Shown one piece after another: positions 30,916 to 39,186 of a DNA stretch of 64,000 nt. The translations under genes were made by a program, and so were the position numbers. A model generated the notes under the pieces. It was not told the origin of the DNA. It saw nothing but the letters and a program-made list of their open reading frames with translations, and did not search any database. Every line of letters starts with the position of its first letter. Within the stretch, counting starts at the first letter, position 1. The stretch comes from Neovahlkampfia damariscottae (Eukaryota; Heterolobosea; Selenaionea; Neovahlkampfiida; Neovahlkampfiidae). The stretch spans positions 37,304 to 101,303 of the forward strand of contig JABLTG010000059.1 in NCBI GenBank assembly GCA_016618085.1, given 5' to 3'.

Positions 30916-31126
30916 TTCAGTTGATTCAATTACCTCATTCTCACCTGATGCTTTCTTTTTAGCTTTAAATTTTCTTGCATTTAATCCATTTCGGAGTTTT
31001 TTGATTTGATAACTTATAAGTTCTCTCTTCAGTTAATTTTTTAAGTTCTTCAACTATTTGGTCGTTTGTAAGTTTAACCCGTCTTGTTTGTTTTATTTTG
31101 GGTTCCATTGTTTTGTTTTGTTCCAT
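30905..31126 (-). pseudogene. Small basic protein remnant of the viral island
   Basis: From ATG 31126 the frame reads MEQNKTMEPKIKQTRRVKL and an acidic helix (DQIVEELKKLTEERTYKL), then shifts at an A-run near 31000. After the shift it continues NARKFKAKKKASGENEV to about 30915. A single frameshift thus divides one small Lys/Glu-rich protein. No family recognised. Confidence 0.35.
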
Positions 31127-31199
31127 GGTGATTATACTAAGGTGAAAATCAGTTTAATTGAAAATTAAATTAAAAACAATTCAGTTAAAATTAAAAACA

Positions 31200-31412
31200 A
31201 TGAATTTGAAAAATCTCATAAACAATCCAGAAACTGGACTAATTTCTGATTTGTCGAAGCTACAAAAGATGCTGAAAGAAAAAGGAATTGAATCAGATTT
31301 AAAAGCAATAAAAAAAATTCGAGATCAACAAGAATTGTACCAACTCACTCAAGAAAAGAAAAGACCAAAGAAATTCAACTCCGTCTATGTTCCATTTCCA
31401 AGAGATCTTTAG
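31200..31412 (+). CDS. Small ORF of the viral island (70 aa), unknown
   Basis: ATG 31200 to TAG. A helical first half (LSKLQKMLKEKGIESDLKAI) leads into ELYQLTQEKKRPKKFNSVYV and PFPRDL. The second part faintly recalls the segment before the catalytic core of Polinton-type integrases, but no catalytic residue follows. A different frame continues to 31485 with GYEKLADGYRKYIESQ. It is probably the front end of a truncated gene. Confidence 0.35.
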   Translation: MNLKNLINNPETGLISDLSKLQKMLKEKGIESDLKAIKKIRDQQELYQLTQEKKRPKKFNSVYVPFPRDL

Positions 31413-31526
31413 TACCAACAAGAAGGGATATGAAAAATTAGCTGATGGCTATAGAAAATATATTGAAAGCCAAAAGTATAATTAAAATTACCTTGATTTA
31501 ACATTTTTTAAGACAAATATAAAGTA

Positions 31527-32204
31527 ATGGACCCAGTTTACAACTACTACTTAGATGAAAATGAAGAGATAAATATTTATGGTAGAAGTTTTGATTGGTT
31601 TTAAAGAATCAAAGATTTGATCAAAACTCCTGTCTGATTGAATTATCCTCCAAGTTATAGAGAATTCTTACAATCATATGGAAAATTGCTGATTACTGAA
31701 CTCTGGATTTGTAAAAAACCGATTCAAAAAGCCTTTGATCAAATATTGAACATCATTTCATTTGGAAATTGGCAGAAAAAGAAAGATGAGCTGAATTATG
31801 ACAATATGCTCCACTTATTTGCTATTGCTAGATTGGCAACGGATCAATATGTTTTGTTTGAAAAAAATCAAGTTTTGAATATTCAAATGGTAGATAAAAA
31901 TTATTCTAGATCAGCAAAGAGCATTTTTCTTTCAAACTACAGAGCAGTTATTCCATTTAATTTAAATACAATGCACCAGAGATGCTTGGAATTAATTGGA
32001 GCTGAACAAATGTTTCTTTTTTGTGGAGATTCAACAAATTGCCAACACTTCATTTACAACATGTTTAAAGCAAGTGGATTGATGAATAAAGACATTGAAG
32101 GATTTGTAATGCAAGATTTCAAAAGTTTTGTTGCATCTATGCCTATTGTTGTTCAAAAATTTATAAATGGAGCTACTGATATTGCTAGCTTCTTTGATGA
32201 ATGA
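31527..32204 (+). pseudogene. NC-type papain-fold (LRAT/NlpC-like) protein of the viral island, two in-frame stops
   Basis: From ATG 31527 the same frame runs to 32204 and is broken only by TAA at 31602 and TGA at 31635; the remaining 188 codons are clean. The permuted papain-fold signature is visible: the His in NYDNMLHLFAIARL, an aromatic/acidic strand VLFEKNQVLNI, and the catalytic-type Cys in DSTNCQHFIYNMF. Family members act as acyltransferases, lipases or amidases. In viruses their role is often unknown. A cellular protein with the same NCQHF motif is encoded at 36133. Confidence 0.55.
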
Positions 32205-32241
32205 AGCAAACATCAGAAAAAATACGTTTGGAGGAAGTTCA

Positions 32242-33096
32242 TTATTTGTAAATTTTAATTGAAGATTTGACAACACTTCCATCAACAATAGAAACATAGA
32301 ATTTATTCAAAACGCTAATGTTAATTTTATCATCAGAATCAATGTAAATAACTCTTTCTGATAATTCTTCATGAGTTGATGCATCAAAGGTATGAATACA
32401 ACCAACTTGATGCATTTCTACTTTTTTTCCTGAAACCATAACATCCAATTTTTGGTCTTCATGTTTGGTTTCAATGTGAATTTTTGAAAGGATACAAGAA
32501 TGAATAAAATCACTGTCGAAAGTACGAGAGAATTCCCATTTGAAGAATGGTTCATTTAAGAATACTTTTTTTTCCTCAGCTTTATATAGAAATTCGAGAG
32601 AATATTCTTTGAACGATGGTGTAATTTTGAAAATGAACAATTCAGTTTCAATCTCAGTATATACACAAAAAATTGCGTGGTAATCAAAATCTTTTACATT
32701 TGAAACAGGAATTTTCCCTCTAAATGGTGGAATATTCAATGGAGTTCTAAATGTAACTTGTGTATCTAATTTTGAAAGTACAGTAGAGTCTTTTGATGGT
32801 CTTTCAATGGTTTTTGAAAGTTTCAAATATGAGCTTTCATATTTTGGATATCTGTAGAAATATACTCCATTCACTGAAAGAGATTCCATATAAATGAAGT
32901 TATCTAATTCCAATACCTGATCTAAATCAACATTTGTTGGTAACAGTGAAGTTTTATTGATAATTTCAACATCAAATTCAACCTTACACTTAATCCAAGC
33001 TGTTTCACTGATACTATGATGGATTGAAGTAGGTAGACACCAGATATTAACACTTGATCCTAAATTTTTATCTTTGAAAGTGTTGGAGAGACTCAT
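32242..33096 (-). CDS. Intact ORF in the viral island (284 aa), unknown
   Basis: A full-length frame from ATG 33096 (MSLSNTFKDKNLGSS) to TAA without any lesion, while every neighbour is broken. Predicted to be mainly beta: VNIWCLPTSIHHSIS, FIYMESLSVNGVYFYRYPKY, VTFRTPLNIPPFRGKIP, MHQVGCIHTF. There is no signal peptide, membrane span, zinc site or nucleotide-binding motif. A capsid-associated or other structural viral protein is possible, but nothing proves it. No CCAAT box precedes it, consistent with foreign origin. Confidence 0.55.
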   Translation of the reverse strand: MSLSNTFKDKNLGSSVNIWCLPTSIHHSISETAWIKCKVEFDVEIINKTSLLPTNVDLDQVLELDNFIYMESLSVNGVYFYRYPKYESSYLKLSKTIERPSKDSTVLSKLDTQVTFRTPLNIPPFRGKIPVSNVKDFDYHAIFCVYTEIETELFIFKITPSFKEYSLEFLYKAEEKKVFLNEPFFKWEFSRTFDSDFIHSCILSKIHIETKHEDQKLDVMVSGKKVEMHQVGCIHTFDASTHEELSERVIYIDSDDKINISVLNKFYVSIVDGSVVKSSIKIYK

Positions 33097-33238
33097 TGAT
33101 TTATATGTTGATGCAGATAACTCTTTAATTGAAATATATTCAAAATGGATTAATTAATTTATTTTGGAATTCATCGAATTTCAAATAAACAATTAAATTT
33201 GTAGTAGTATAGTTAAGTAACCAAAAAGCAATTACCAA

Positions 33239-33535
33239 ATGTCAAATTTCAAAAACGCAAAAATTTACAAAATCTCCAACTCAATCAATCCAAAAGTTTA
33301 TGTTGGAAGCACAACGAAAGAATTAAAAGTACTAAACAACTTGATTGTGTGAATAAAAACAAACCAATAAGAACGGAAGAAGACAAAAACAATACTTTAA
33401 AGATTATGCTAAAAAGCATAATTTACATGAAAAATTTAATGGTAAATGTGGACGAAGATACACGAAGATGAACAAGAAAGTCCATGAAGGGACTGACAAA
33501 CATAAAAATTGGGTTAAACAACAATCAAAAGTTGT
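33239..33535 (+). pseudogene. GIY-YIG endonuclease remnant
   Basis: ATG 33239 opens a frame with the two conserved strands of GIY-YIG nucleases (KIYKISNSINPKVYVGSTT), then shifts and stops at 33350. A second frame downstream reads KDYAKKHNLHEKFNGKCG. The catalytic Arg and Glu helices cannot be placed, so the gene is dead. GIY-YIG nucleases are common cargo of virophage/Polinton-like elements, giant viruses and homing introns. Confidence 0.5.
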
Positions 33536-33963
33536 TACTTGGAAGATATTCCAACAGAAATTGTAATTGAACATATATTTCCTTGTGTAATGCAATTTAA
33601 ATTCAGAGATTGTAAGATTCCAAGAATGCTTATTGATCACACAAGAATTCAAAATCCAAATATGTTAATAGAATTCAATAAACTTGATAATTTTAATGCA
33701 GCTCAAAGCCTACAATTGTTTTATGAACAAATGAAATCGGATTACATTTCAATTTTTGATTTACTATTTTATGAAGGTAAATTCTATGGTATTCTTAAAC
33801 ATTGTGATGATTATTGTGAATTGGACAAATTACAATTCTTCTTGTTAATGATGAGAAAAAGAAGATATTGAAATTGAAACAGATGATTTGGATTTTTACA
33901 AAGGCGAATTATTAAGTGATGAATGGGATTTTTCGGAATACAACTTTTATTTAGAAATCAATG
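33536..33963 (+). pseudogene. Remnant ORF at the right edge of the viral island
   Basis: The frame reads LEDIPTEIVIEHIFPCVMQ and on to MKSDYISIFDLLFYEGKFYG; after one shift near 33868 it continues to LLSDEWDFSEYNF at about 33955. Acidic and aromatic composition, no domain recognised. It runs straight into the truncated peptidase pseudogene on the other strand, which marks the island boundary. Confidence 0.35.
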
Positions 33964-34850
33964 ATACAGGTAAACCTTTTTCTTTCACAGCTTTGTAGAA
34001 CATTTCAGCTTGATTTGATGGGACAAATTTATCTTCTAGACCTTGTAATAAAATTATTGGAGCTTCAATTTTTTCACAATGATGAATTGGAGATCTTTCC
34101 TTGTACTTTTTATTTTCGGATTTTGGATCATAAGAATCGACCAATAAATCAAGATATCGAGCCTCAAATTTATGAGTGTCACTTGCTAAAACTTCTAAAT
34201 CACTGGCACCATAAAGAGAATAACCTGCTTTGAAAACGTTTGTGAAGGCTAAACAAGCCAAAGTGGAAAATCCCCCTGCAGAACCTCTATCAATGCAAAC
34301 TTTTTCAGAATCAACTCCTTCTCTTTGATGCAATATTTCACAGCAGAAACACAATCCTCAACGTCAACTATACCCCAATTTCCTCTTAATCTATTTTGAT
34401 ATTCTTTTCCAAAACCAGTTGATACCATAATTCAAATCCATCACTGCAAATCCATGAGATGTCCAATATTGAATTGATAGATTGAGCACTGAATTTGCAG
34501 CAGCAGTTAGACCACTATGGATTTTACACAAGAGAGGTGGTTTTGATCCTTCAATTCCTTCATAATTTGCATTTTTAGGTGGATAAAAAAATCCAAATGA
34601 AGTTGTTTCTTTTCCATTAAAAGTGGTTGGAAATTCAACTGATTCAGGTTCCGATAAATTCTCTTTGTCCAGTTTATTATTAAATTCTTCATGAATTATT
34701 TCTAATTTACTCATTGGAGTTCCATTGTTGAATGAAATGTCTAAACTATAAACAGTCCAAGATTGGTCAAATGATCATTTCTACATGCAACAATTTCCAT
34801 AAAATAACCATCATCATGATTTATATCTAGATTATATTTTTTTGTATAAG
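33947..34850 (-). pseudogene. Prolyl-oligopeptidase (S9) family peptidase, truncated and frameshifted
   Basis: On the minus strand the frames give VACRNDH, then [78 protein letters not shown] and APIILLQGLEDKFVP. This is the catalytic half of an S9 acyl-aminoacyl/dipeptidyl peptidase. It is broken by shifts near 34740, 34425 and 34325. The nucleophile motif reads RGSAGG, so the first Gly is lost. The end is cut just before the catalytic His at 33947, where the viral island begins. The beta-propeller half is absent. Confidence 0.7.
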
Positions 34851-34933
34851 ACAGATGTCTTTTTTATTTCCATAAGAACAAATTTCTTCAAATTTATCAT
34901 TCAGCATTTAAAACTCAACAATATAAATTTATA

Positions 34934-35141
34934 TTATATATTGTTAAAATATTTTTTAATAATTTTGTCAATATTATTTATCTCATATTTAATTTCTTCT
35001 ATCACTTTTCTACATTCATCAACATCTAAATTAGTAATTAAACCTCTTTCATATTCTTCCATATCACAATCGCATAGTATTTTTGAAGTTTTAAATCTCT
35101 TTTTCTTTGTTTTAAAATTGATGCAATAAATTCCAATTCTT
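34934..35141 (-). pseudogene. Short orphan ORF without start codon
   Basis: 69 open codons on the minus strand, coding-like: CDCDMEEYERGLITNLDV and KYEINNIDKIIKKYF. No ATG lies near its left limit, and the frame is preceded by a stop at 35142-35144. It could be the tail of a broken gene, host or viral. No family recognised. Confidence 0.3.
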
Positions 35142-35175
35142 TATGTTCCTTTATATATTATTGCCACATAATTTA

Positions 35176-35582
35176 TTTTTCCATTCCAAAACAATTCAAT
35201 TAGAAGTTCAAAACCTCCAAAACAAACTTCCAATTCGAAGGATTGAAACCTCCAAAACAAAAGATAAGCCAATCAAAACAACTGGTAGTTTTTATTACCC
35301 ATAATTTTAAACCAACCAAAACCCAATAAATCAATTGACCAATAAAAGAGGACCATAACAATAAAAATTATGGATAACAAAAAGTAAGAAGGTAACTAAA
35401 ATTTTCAAATGACAAAAACCTGCCGAGTTGAGGTGTGAGATGGCATAAAAATGGCTCTGGGGATAACGGGGATTTGGTCAAAAAAAATGAAAAATCCGCG
35501 AAAATGGTCTTTTTTTACTTCCTTGGGGGTGAAAATTAAAAAAAGTTAAATTGCCGTCTGGACTTTTCGCCTCTACTACTGG
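35176..35582 (+). repeat. Dispersed repeat, copy A (inverted relative to 63485-63910)
   Basis: The core 35362-35582 matches the reverse complement of 63485-63706 with few differences, including GACAAAAACCTGCCGAGTTG, TGGGGATAACGGGG, TTGGTCAAAAAAAATGAAA and GTTAAATTGCCGTCTGGAC. A weaker match extends left to about 35176 (CCTCCAAAAC, TTACCCATAATTTTA, TTATGGATAACAAAAAG). It has patches of higher GC than its surroundings and no open frame. Probably a solo LTR, MITE or other non-coding element. Confidence 0.75.
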
Positions 35583-36096
35583 AGGTCCAAAAAGAAAGGA
35601 ATGTGACGAATTTGTGACTATCATAATAAAAGATGGGAATCTCTTCCAAATTGAAAAGATTTATTTTATCTGTTTTATCTGTTAAAATTCACTTGTATTT
35701 ATAGTCTTCTGAGAACTAAAAATAACCAAATTCCGAATTTCCGGTCCAACCACGATGTGTGAATATTCAAATTTCCATTTGACAATCAAACTAAATGATT
35801 TTTAGAATTCCGATTGGTCAATTCTATTTTTGGAAATTCCTCAAATAACTTTCCGCATCTTCGTATCAATATCAAGAGGAAAGTTCCATCTCTTGAATAC
35901 GTCATTCACTCAGAAATCGGAAATCTGTGGTTTTGAATAAAATCACTTTGTGATTTTATTGGAAAATTCATACCTTCAAAGAAAACTGAAGTTGACCACA
36001 GAGAAACTCTAAGATTTGTAATAAAGAACCATAAAAAAATGTATTTCTTCCAAATTTCAATCTAATTCTTAAAAATTTTCATATTTCAAAAATGAA
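35583..36096. other. Intergenic region
   Basis: About 510 nt between the repeat and the CCAAT box of the next gene. No open frame, tRNA or repeat recognised. An imperfect inverted pair around 35935-35965 (AATAAAATCACTTTGTGATTTTATT) could form a hairpin. Confidence 0.5.
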
Positions 36097-36101
36097 CCAA
36101 T
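36097..36101 (+). promoter_or_regulatory. CCAAT box upstream of the gene at 36133
   Basis: GAACCAATCATC, 31 nt before the ATG. Confidence 0.55.
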
Positions 36102-36132
36102 CATCCAGAGTTATTCCAAAATTAACTTGACA

Positions 36133-37626
36133 ATGGGTAACTCTCAAACTGAAGATAAAGAAAACAAATCTACAGGTATCAGTGAAAGAGTAGTTGTTTC
36201 TACATATAATATGTTTCAACGTGAAGACCCAGAAATGATCATAAAAAAAAAACTCAACAAAGCTCAAATGATGTATGACCCAGACGAACTTGATGAATGG
36301 ACAGATTCTAAATCACTTCAAATAAAATTCAATGAATATATTTCAGAAGATAAAAAGGCTCAAGCTAAGTTTCACAGAGATAAACATTTAGATGATCCTG
36401 TGTACGTACCTCCACCGTATGACTACAAATGCAAAGTTATATTTTCAGAAATTAATGATGGATTAACTGATTTTCAAAAGAGTTTTGTTCCTTCTTTCAT
36501 GGTGCCTTTTGGATTTTGTCATGCAGGTCTTAAAATTGGTAATAAAAAAAAAAATTCAACTCAGTTGTTTTTAGGACCTTGGTATTTAGAATGGAATAAT
36601 AGTTCACTTGTTGATTATACTGGTTCAGTTTATAACTTAAAAAAATCAATTTTAGTTATTGATATTCCAATGACAAAATCAGAAGAACAAATGATTGAAG
36701 ATGTTTGTAATATCGTAACAGAATGGAATACGAAAAAGTATTATGACAAAAAAACAATAAACTGTCAACATTTTACAATGAAATTAGTTCAAGATGGATT
36801 AGGTGTTCCTTTTGATAAAATTCCATTTTCAAAACCTATTCAAAACATTATTTCAAATTTAAAAAACCAAGGAAACTTTGAAGTTGAAAGTATTTTTAAA
36901 GATCATGAACATTTGAAAAATTTCAAAAGTCACAAAGATTTTGATTTTTATCTATTACAACAACAACATTTTTCTGCAAAGACAAAAGAAGAAAAATTAA
37001 GAATTGAAGAAGAATTGTCTCTTTTGAAAATTATGGATAGAGCATTTTGGTTGAATTATTATATTTCAATAGAAAGATTGGAATTCTTACAAACTCAGCA
37101 ATATGATGCTAAAACTAGAATTGAAAATATCCCGAATTGTACTGAAAAAAAATTGAAGAAAATATTATCAACTATTGTTGGTCTTGACATTTTGAATAAG
37201 AAATTCAGTGATGACTTCAAACAACTTCAAATTTTGAACAATAAAGTTCAAAAAGTACCAAAAATGGATGAAGAAACAGAAAAGGAAATTAAAGAAAATT
37301 TGATCATCATACTTGAAAAATATATTACTTATGTTGATAAGAAATTGAAAGATTATGAAAAGGATGTTGAACTTTATGAACCTATTACTGGGAAAGAGTT
37401 TGTCAAAAGATATTTGAGAGATATTTCACCTAAAGATGTTTTTGAAAATATTTATGATAAACCTGATAAATTTCCAACAAAGATGTTTATTGTTGATCAT
37501 TTTTATGATAATTATTCAAAAGATATTAATAATGCTTTGTTACCTGTTTTTTCAAAATATGATCAAGTAATTTGTGTTTATGATGATCCAACTCAAAACT
37601 TTTCACTCTCAAAAAACTTTCATTAA
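36133..37626 (+). CDS. N-myristoylated NC-type papain-fold (LRAT/NlpC-like) protein with C-terminal helical region (497 aa)
   Basis: Single exon starting MGNSQTED, a good N-myristoylation signal. The permuted papain-fold core is at residues about 125-240: His in GFCHAGLKIGN, LGPWYLEWNNSSLVDY, and the Cys in KTINCQHFTMKLVQDG. The last 250 residues are helical and charged, probably coiled coil (KAKEEKLRIEEELSLLK-like segments and IEETLKD-type helices). LRAT-like enzymes act on lipids or acyl groups, and the lipid anchor would place it on a membrane. The substrate is unknown. The same NCQHF motif occurs in the viral-island pseudogene at 31527. Confidence 0.68.
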   Translation: MGNSQTEDKENKSTGISERVVVSTYNMFQREDPEMIIKKKLNKAQMMYDPDELDEWTDSKSLQIKFNEYISEDKKAQAKFHRDKHLDDPVYVPPPYDYKCKVIFSEINDGLTDFQKSFVPSFMVPFGFCHAGLKIGNKKKNSTQLFLGPWYLEWNNSSLVDYTGSVYNLKKSILVIDIPMTKSEEQMIEDVCNIVTEWNTKKYYDKKTINCQHFTMKLVQDGLGVPFDKIPFSKPIQNIISNLKNQGNFEVESIFKDHEHLKNFKSHKDFDFYLLQQQHFSAKTKEEKLRIEEELSLLKIMDRAFWLNYYISIERLEFLQTQQYDAKTRIENIPNCTEKKLKKILSTIVGLDILNKKFSDDFKQLQILNNKVQKVPKMDEETEKEIKENLIIILEKYITYVDKKLKDYEKDVELYEPITGKEFVKRYLRDISPKDVFENIYDKPDKFPTKMFIVDHFYDNYSKDINNALLPVFSKYDQVICVYDDPTQNFSLSKNFH

Positions 37627-37693
37627 ACAATTTCATTTTAAAACATCCTCCATTTCCATGCAAAAAAAAAATCTAAAAATAAATTTGACCATT

Positions 37694-37698
37694 CCAAT
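37694..37698 (+). promoter_or_regulatory. CCAAT box upstream of the Lys-C-like protease gene
   Basis: ATTCCAATGG, 66 nt before the ATG at 37765, the most distant of the set. Confidence 0.4.
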
Positions 37699-37764
37699 GG
37701 TATTGACGAATGATATAATAATGTGGTAGTTGATGTTTTGTTCAGTTGGAAAATTGAAACAAAG

Positions 37765-39165
37765 ATGAAACTATTACTCACTTGCTTGTTCATGTTTCAT
37801 GCTATTGTGATTTCTCAAATTCATGAAAATATAAGACCTTTCTCTTTCTCTCTTCCTTTGAAAAGAAGATCCGCAGTTATTCACTTACCTGTCGTAAACC
37901 ATCAAAAACTACTTGAAGAAGATGACATTGCTCAAAAATCAAATCCATTTATCAAAACAATTCCAAGATTTGGTTTCATTCAAAACGTAAATTTTACTTT
38001 AAAAAATTCTGGTTTTTGGGAGAATATAAAAGACAAAGGAAGATTATGGAGACTAAAATTAATTACAAAGAATGCATTTTATACAAATTTGATCTTTTCA
38101 AAATTCAAAATTCCGTATGGTTCAAAGTTATGGATTTACAACCAAGAACGAAACTCAATCATTGGAGCATTCACTTCAAAAAACAACAAAATCAATGAAA
38201 AGTTCTCAACAAGTCCATTGATAGGAGACACTTTTTGGATTGAATATTTTGAACCTATTACTTACCTTGGTTATGGAGAAATTCAATTAACAAAAGTAAT
38301 TCATGGTTATAAAGATATTTTTTCAAAAACCAAAGGTTCCTCTGGAAAATGTAACATTAATGTAAAATGTAAACTAGCAAAACAATATAAAAAATCATCA
38401 AAATCAGTTGTTTCATTAATGACTTCTCAAGGAAGTAGATTTTGTACAGGAACATTAATCAACAATTTAAAACAAGACTCAAGACAATTATTATTGACAG
38501 CATCACATTGTTTAGATCCTTCTTATAAAGAAGATGTAGAAACATGGATTGCATCATTTCAATATCAAAGTAGTAAATGTAAAAAGAACAAAGGAATTAT
38601 ATCAAATTTTACAACTTCAGGAATGAAGTTATTAGCTCAAAATGATAAAACAGATTTATTACTTTTAGAAATTATTGAACCAATACCAAATGAATATAAA
38701 GCTTATTTATCTGGATTTGATGCAAATGAAGAAATGAAAACAAAATTTATTTATGGAATTCATCATCCAAGTGGTGATGTCAAAAAAATTTCATATTCTG
38801 GAATTCCATTAGAATCTTATAATTTTCATTTTGAAAATTCACATTGGAAAGTAATGAAATGGGAAAATGGGACAACAGAGCCTGGATCATCAGGATCTGC
38901 GTTGTTCAATGATAAAGAACAAATTATTGGTCAATTAACAGGAGGAACTGCATCATGTCAAAACAAACAAGGTCATGATATTTATGGAAAATTATCAACT
39001 TCAATGAAAATTGAATCTGATTTTTCATTTAATTTAAATCCAGATTCTATTCAACTAAATTTACAAGTTGATGGAATGAAACTTTTATCTTTTGAAAAAA
39101 AAGAAAACTGTCAGGAGGCATGTTTATATTTTCAAAAAAATGATTGTTTAAAAAATTGTAAATAA
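37765..39165 (+). CDS. Secreted trypsin-fold protease resembling bacterial lysyl endopeptidase (466 aa)
   Basis: Single exon with a signal peptide (MKLLLTCLFMFHAIVIS). The catalytic domain has His in LLLTASHCLD, Asp in NDKTDLLLLEI and Ser in TTEPGSSGSALFN, the order and spacing of the Lys-C/Achromobacter protease I group, together with FIYGIHHPSGDVKKISYSG. An N-terminal pro-region of about 190 residues precedes it (WRLKLITKNAF, FSTSPLIGDTFWIEYF). The C-terminus adds a Cys-rich tail (ENCQEACLYFQKNDCLKNC). Lysyl endopeptidases cleave after Lys. The specificity here is inferred. The affinity to bacterial enzymes raises the possibility of old horizontal transfer. Confidence 0.82.
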   Translation: MKLLLTCLFMFHAIVISQIHENIRPFSFSLPLKRRSAVIHLPVVNHQKLLEEDDIAQKSNPFIKTIPRFGFIQNVNFTLKNSGFWENIKDKGRLWRLKLITKNAFYTNLIFSKFKIPYGSKLWIYNQERNSIIGAFTSKNNKINEKFSTSPLIGDTFWIEYFEPITYLGYGEIQLTKVIHGYKDIFSKTKGSSGKCNINVKCKLAKQYKKSSKSVVSLMTSQGSRFCTGTLINNLKQDSRQLLLTASHCLDPSYKEDVETWIASFQYQSSKCKKNKGIISNFTTSGMKLLAQNDKTDLLLLEIIEPIPNEYKAYLSGFDANEEMKTKFIYGIHHPSGDVKKISYSGIPLESYNFHFENSHWKVMKWENGTTEPGSSGSALFNDKEQIIGQLTGGTASCQNKQGHDIYGKLSTSMKIESDFSFNLNPDSIQLNLQVDGMKLLSFEKKENCQEACLYFQKNDCLKNCK

Positions 39166-39186
39166 AGAAATGATTTAAATTTTGAA

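Noticed and set aside
31200-31412. Possible Polinton integrase (rve) N-terminus
   Set aside because: Only a loose similarity before the catalytic core; no DDE residues follow, so kept as unknown.
33961-34233. 90-codon plus-strand ORF opposite the S9 peptidase remnant
   Set aside because: The minus strand carries clear peptidase motifs in the same place; the plus frame is a shadow.
35455-35475. CTGGGGATAACGGGG resembles a conserved piece of large-subunit rRNA and an I-SceI-like site
   Set aside because: Only a dozen bases agree; flanking sequence has no rRNA similarity and the block belongs to the dispersed repeat.
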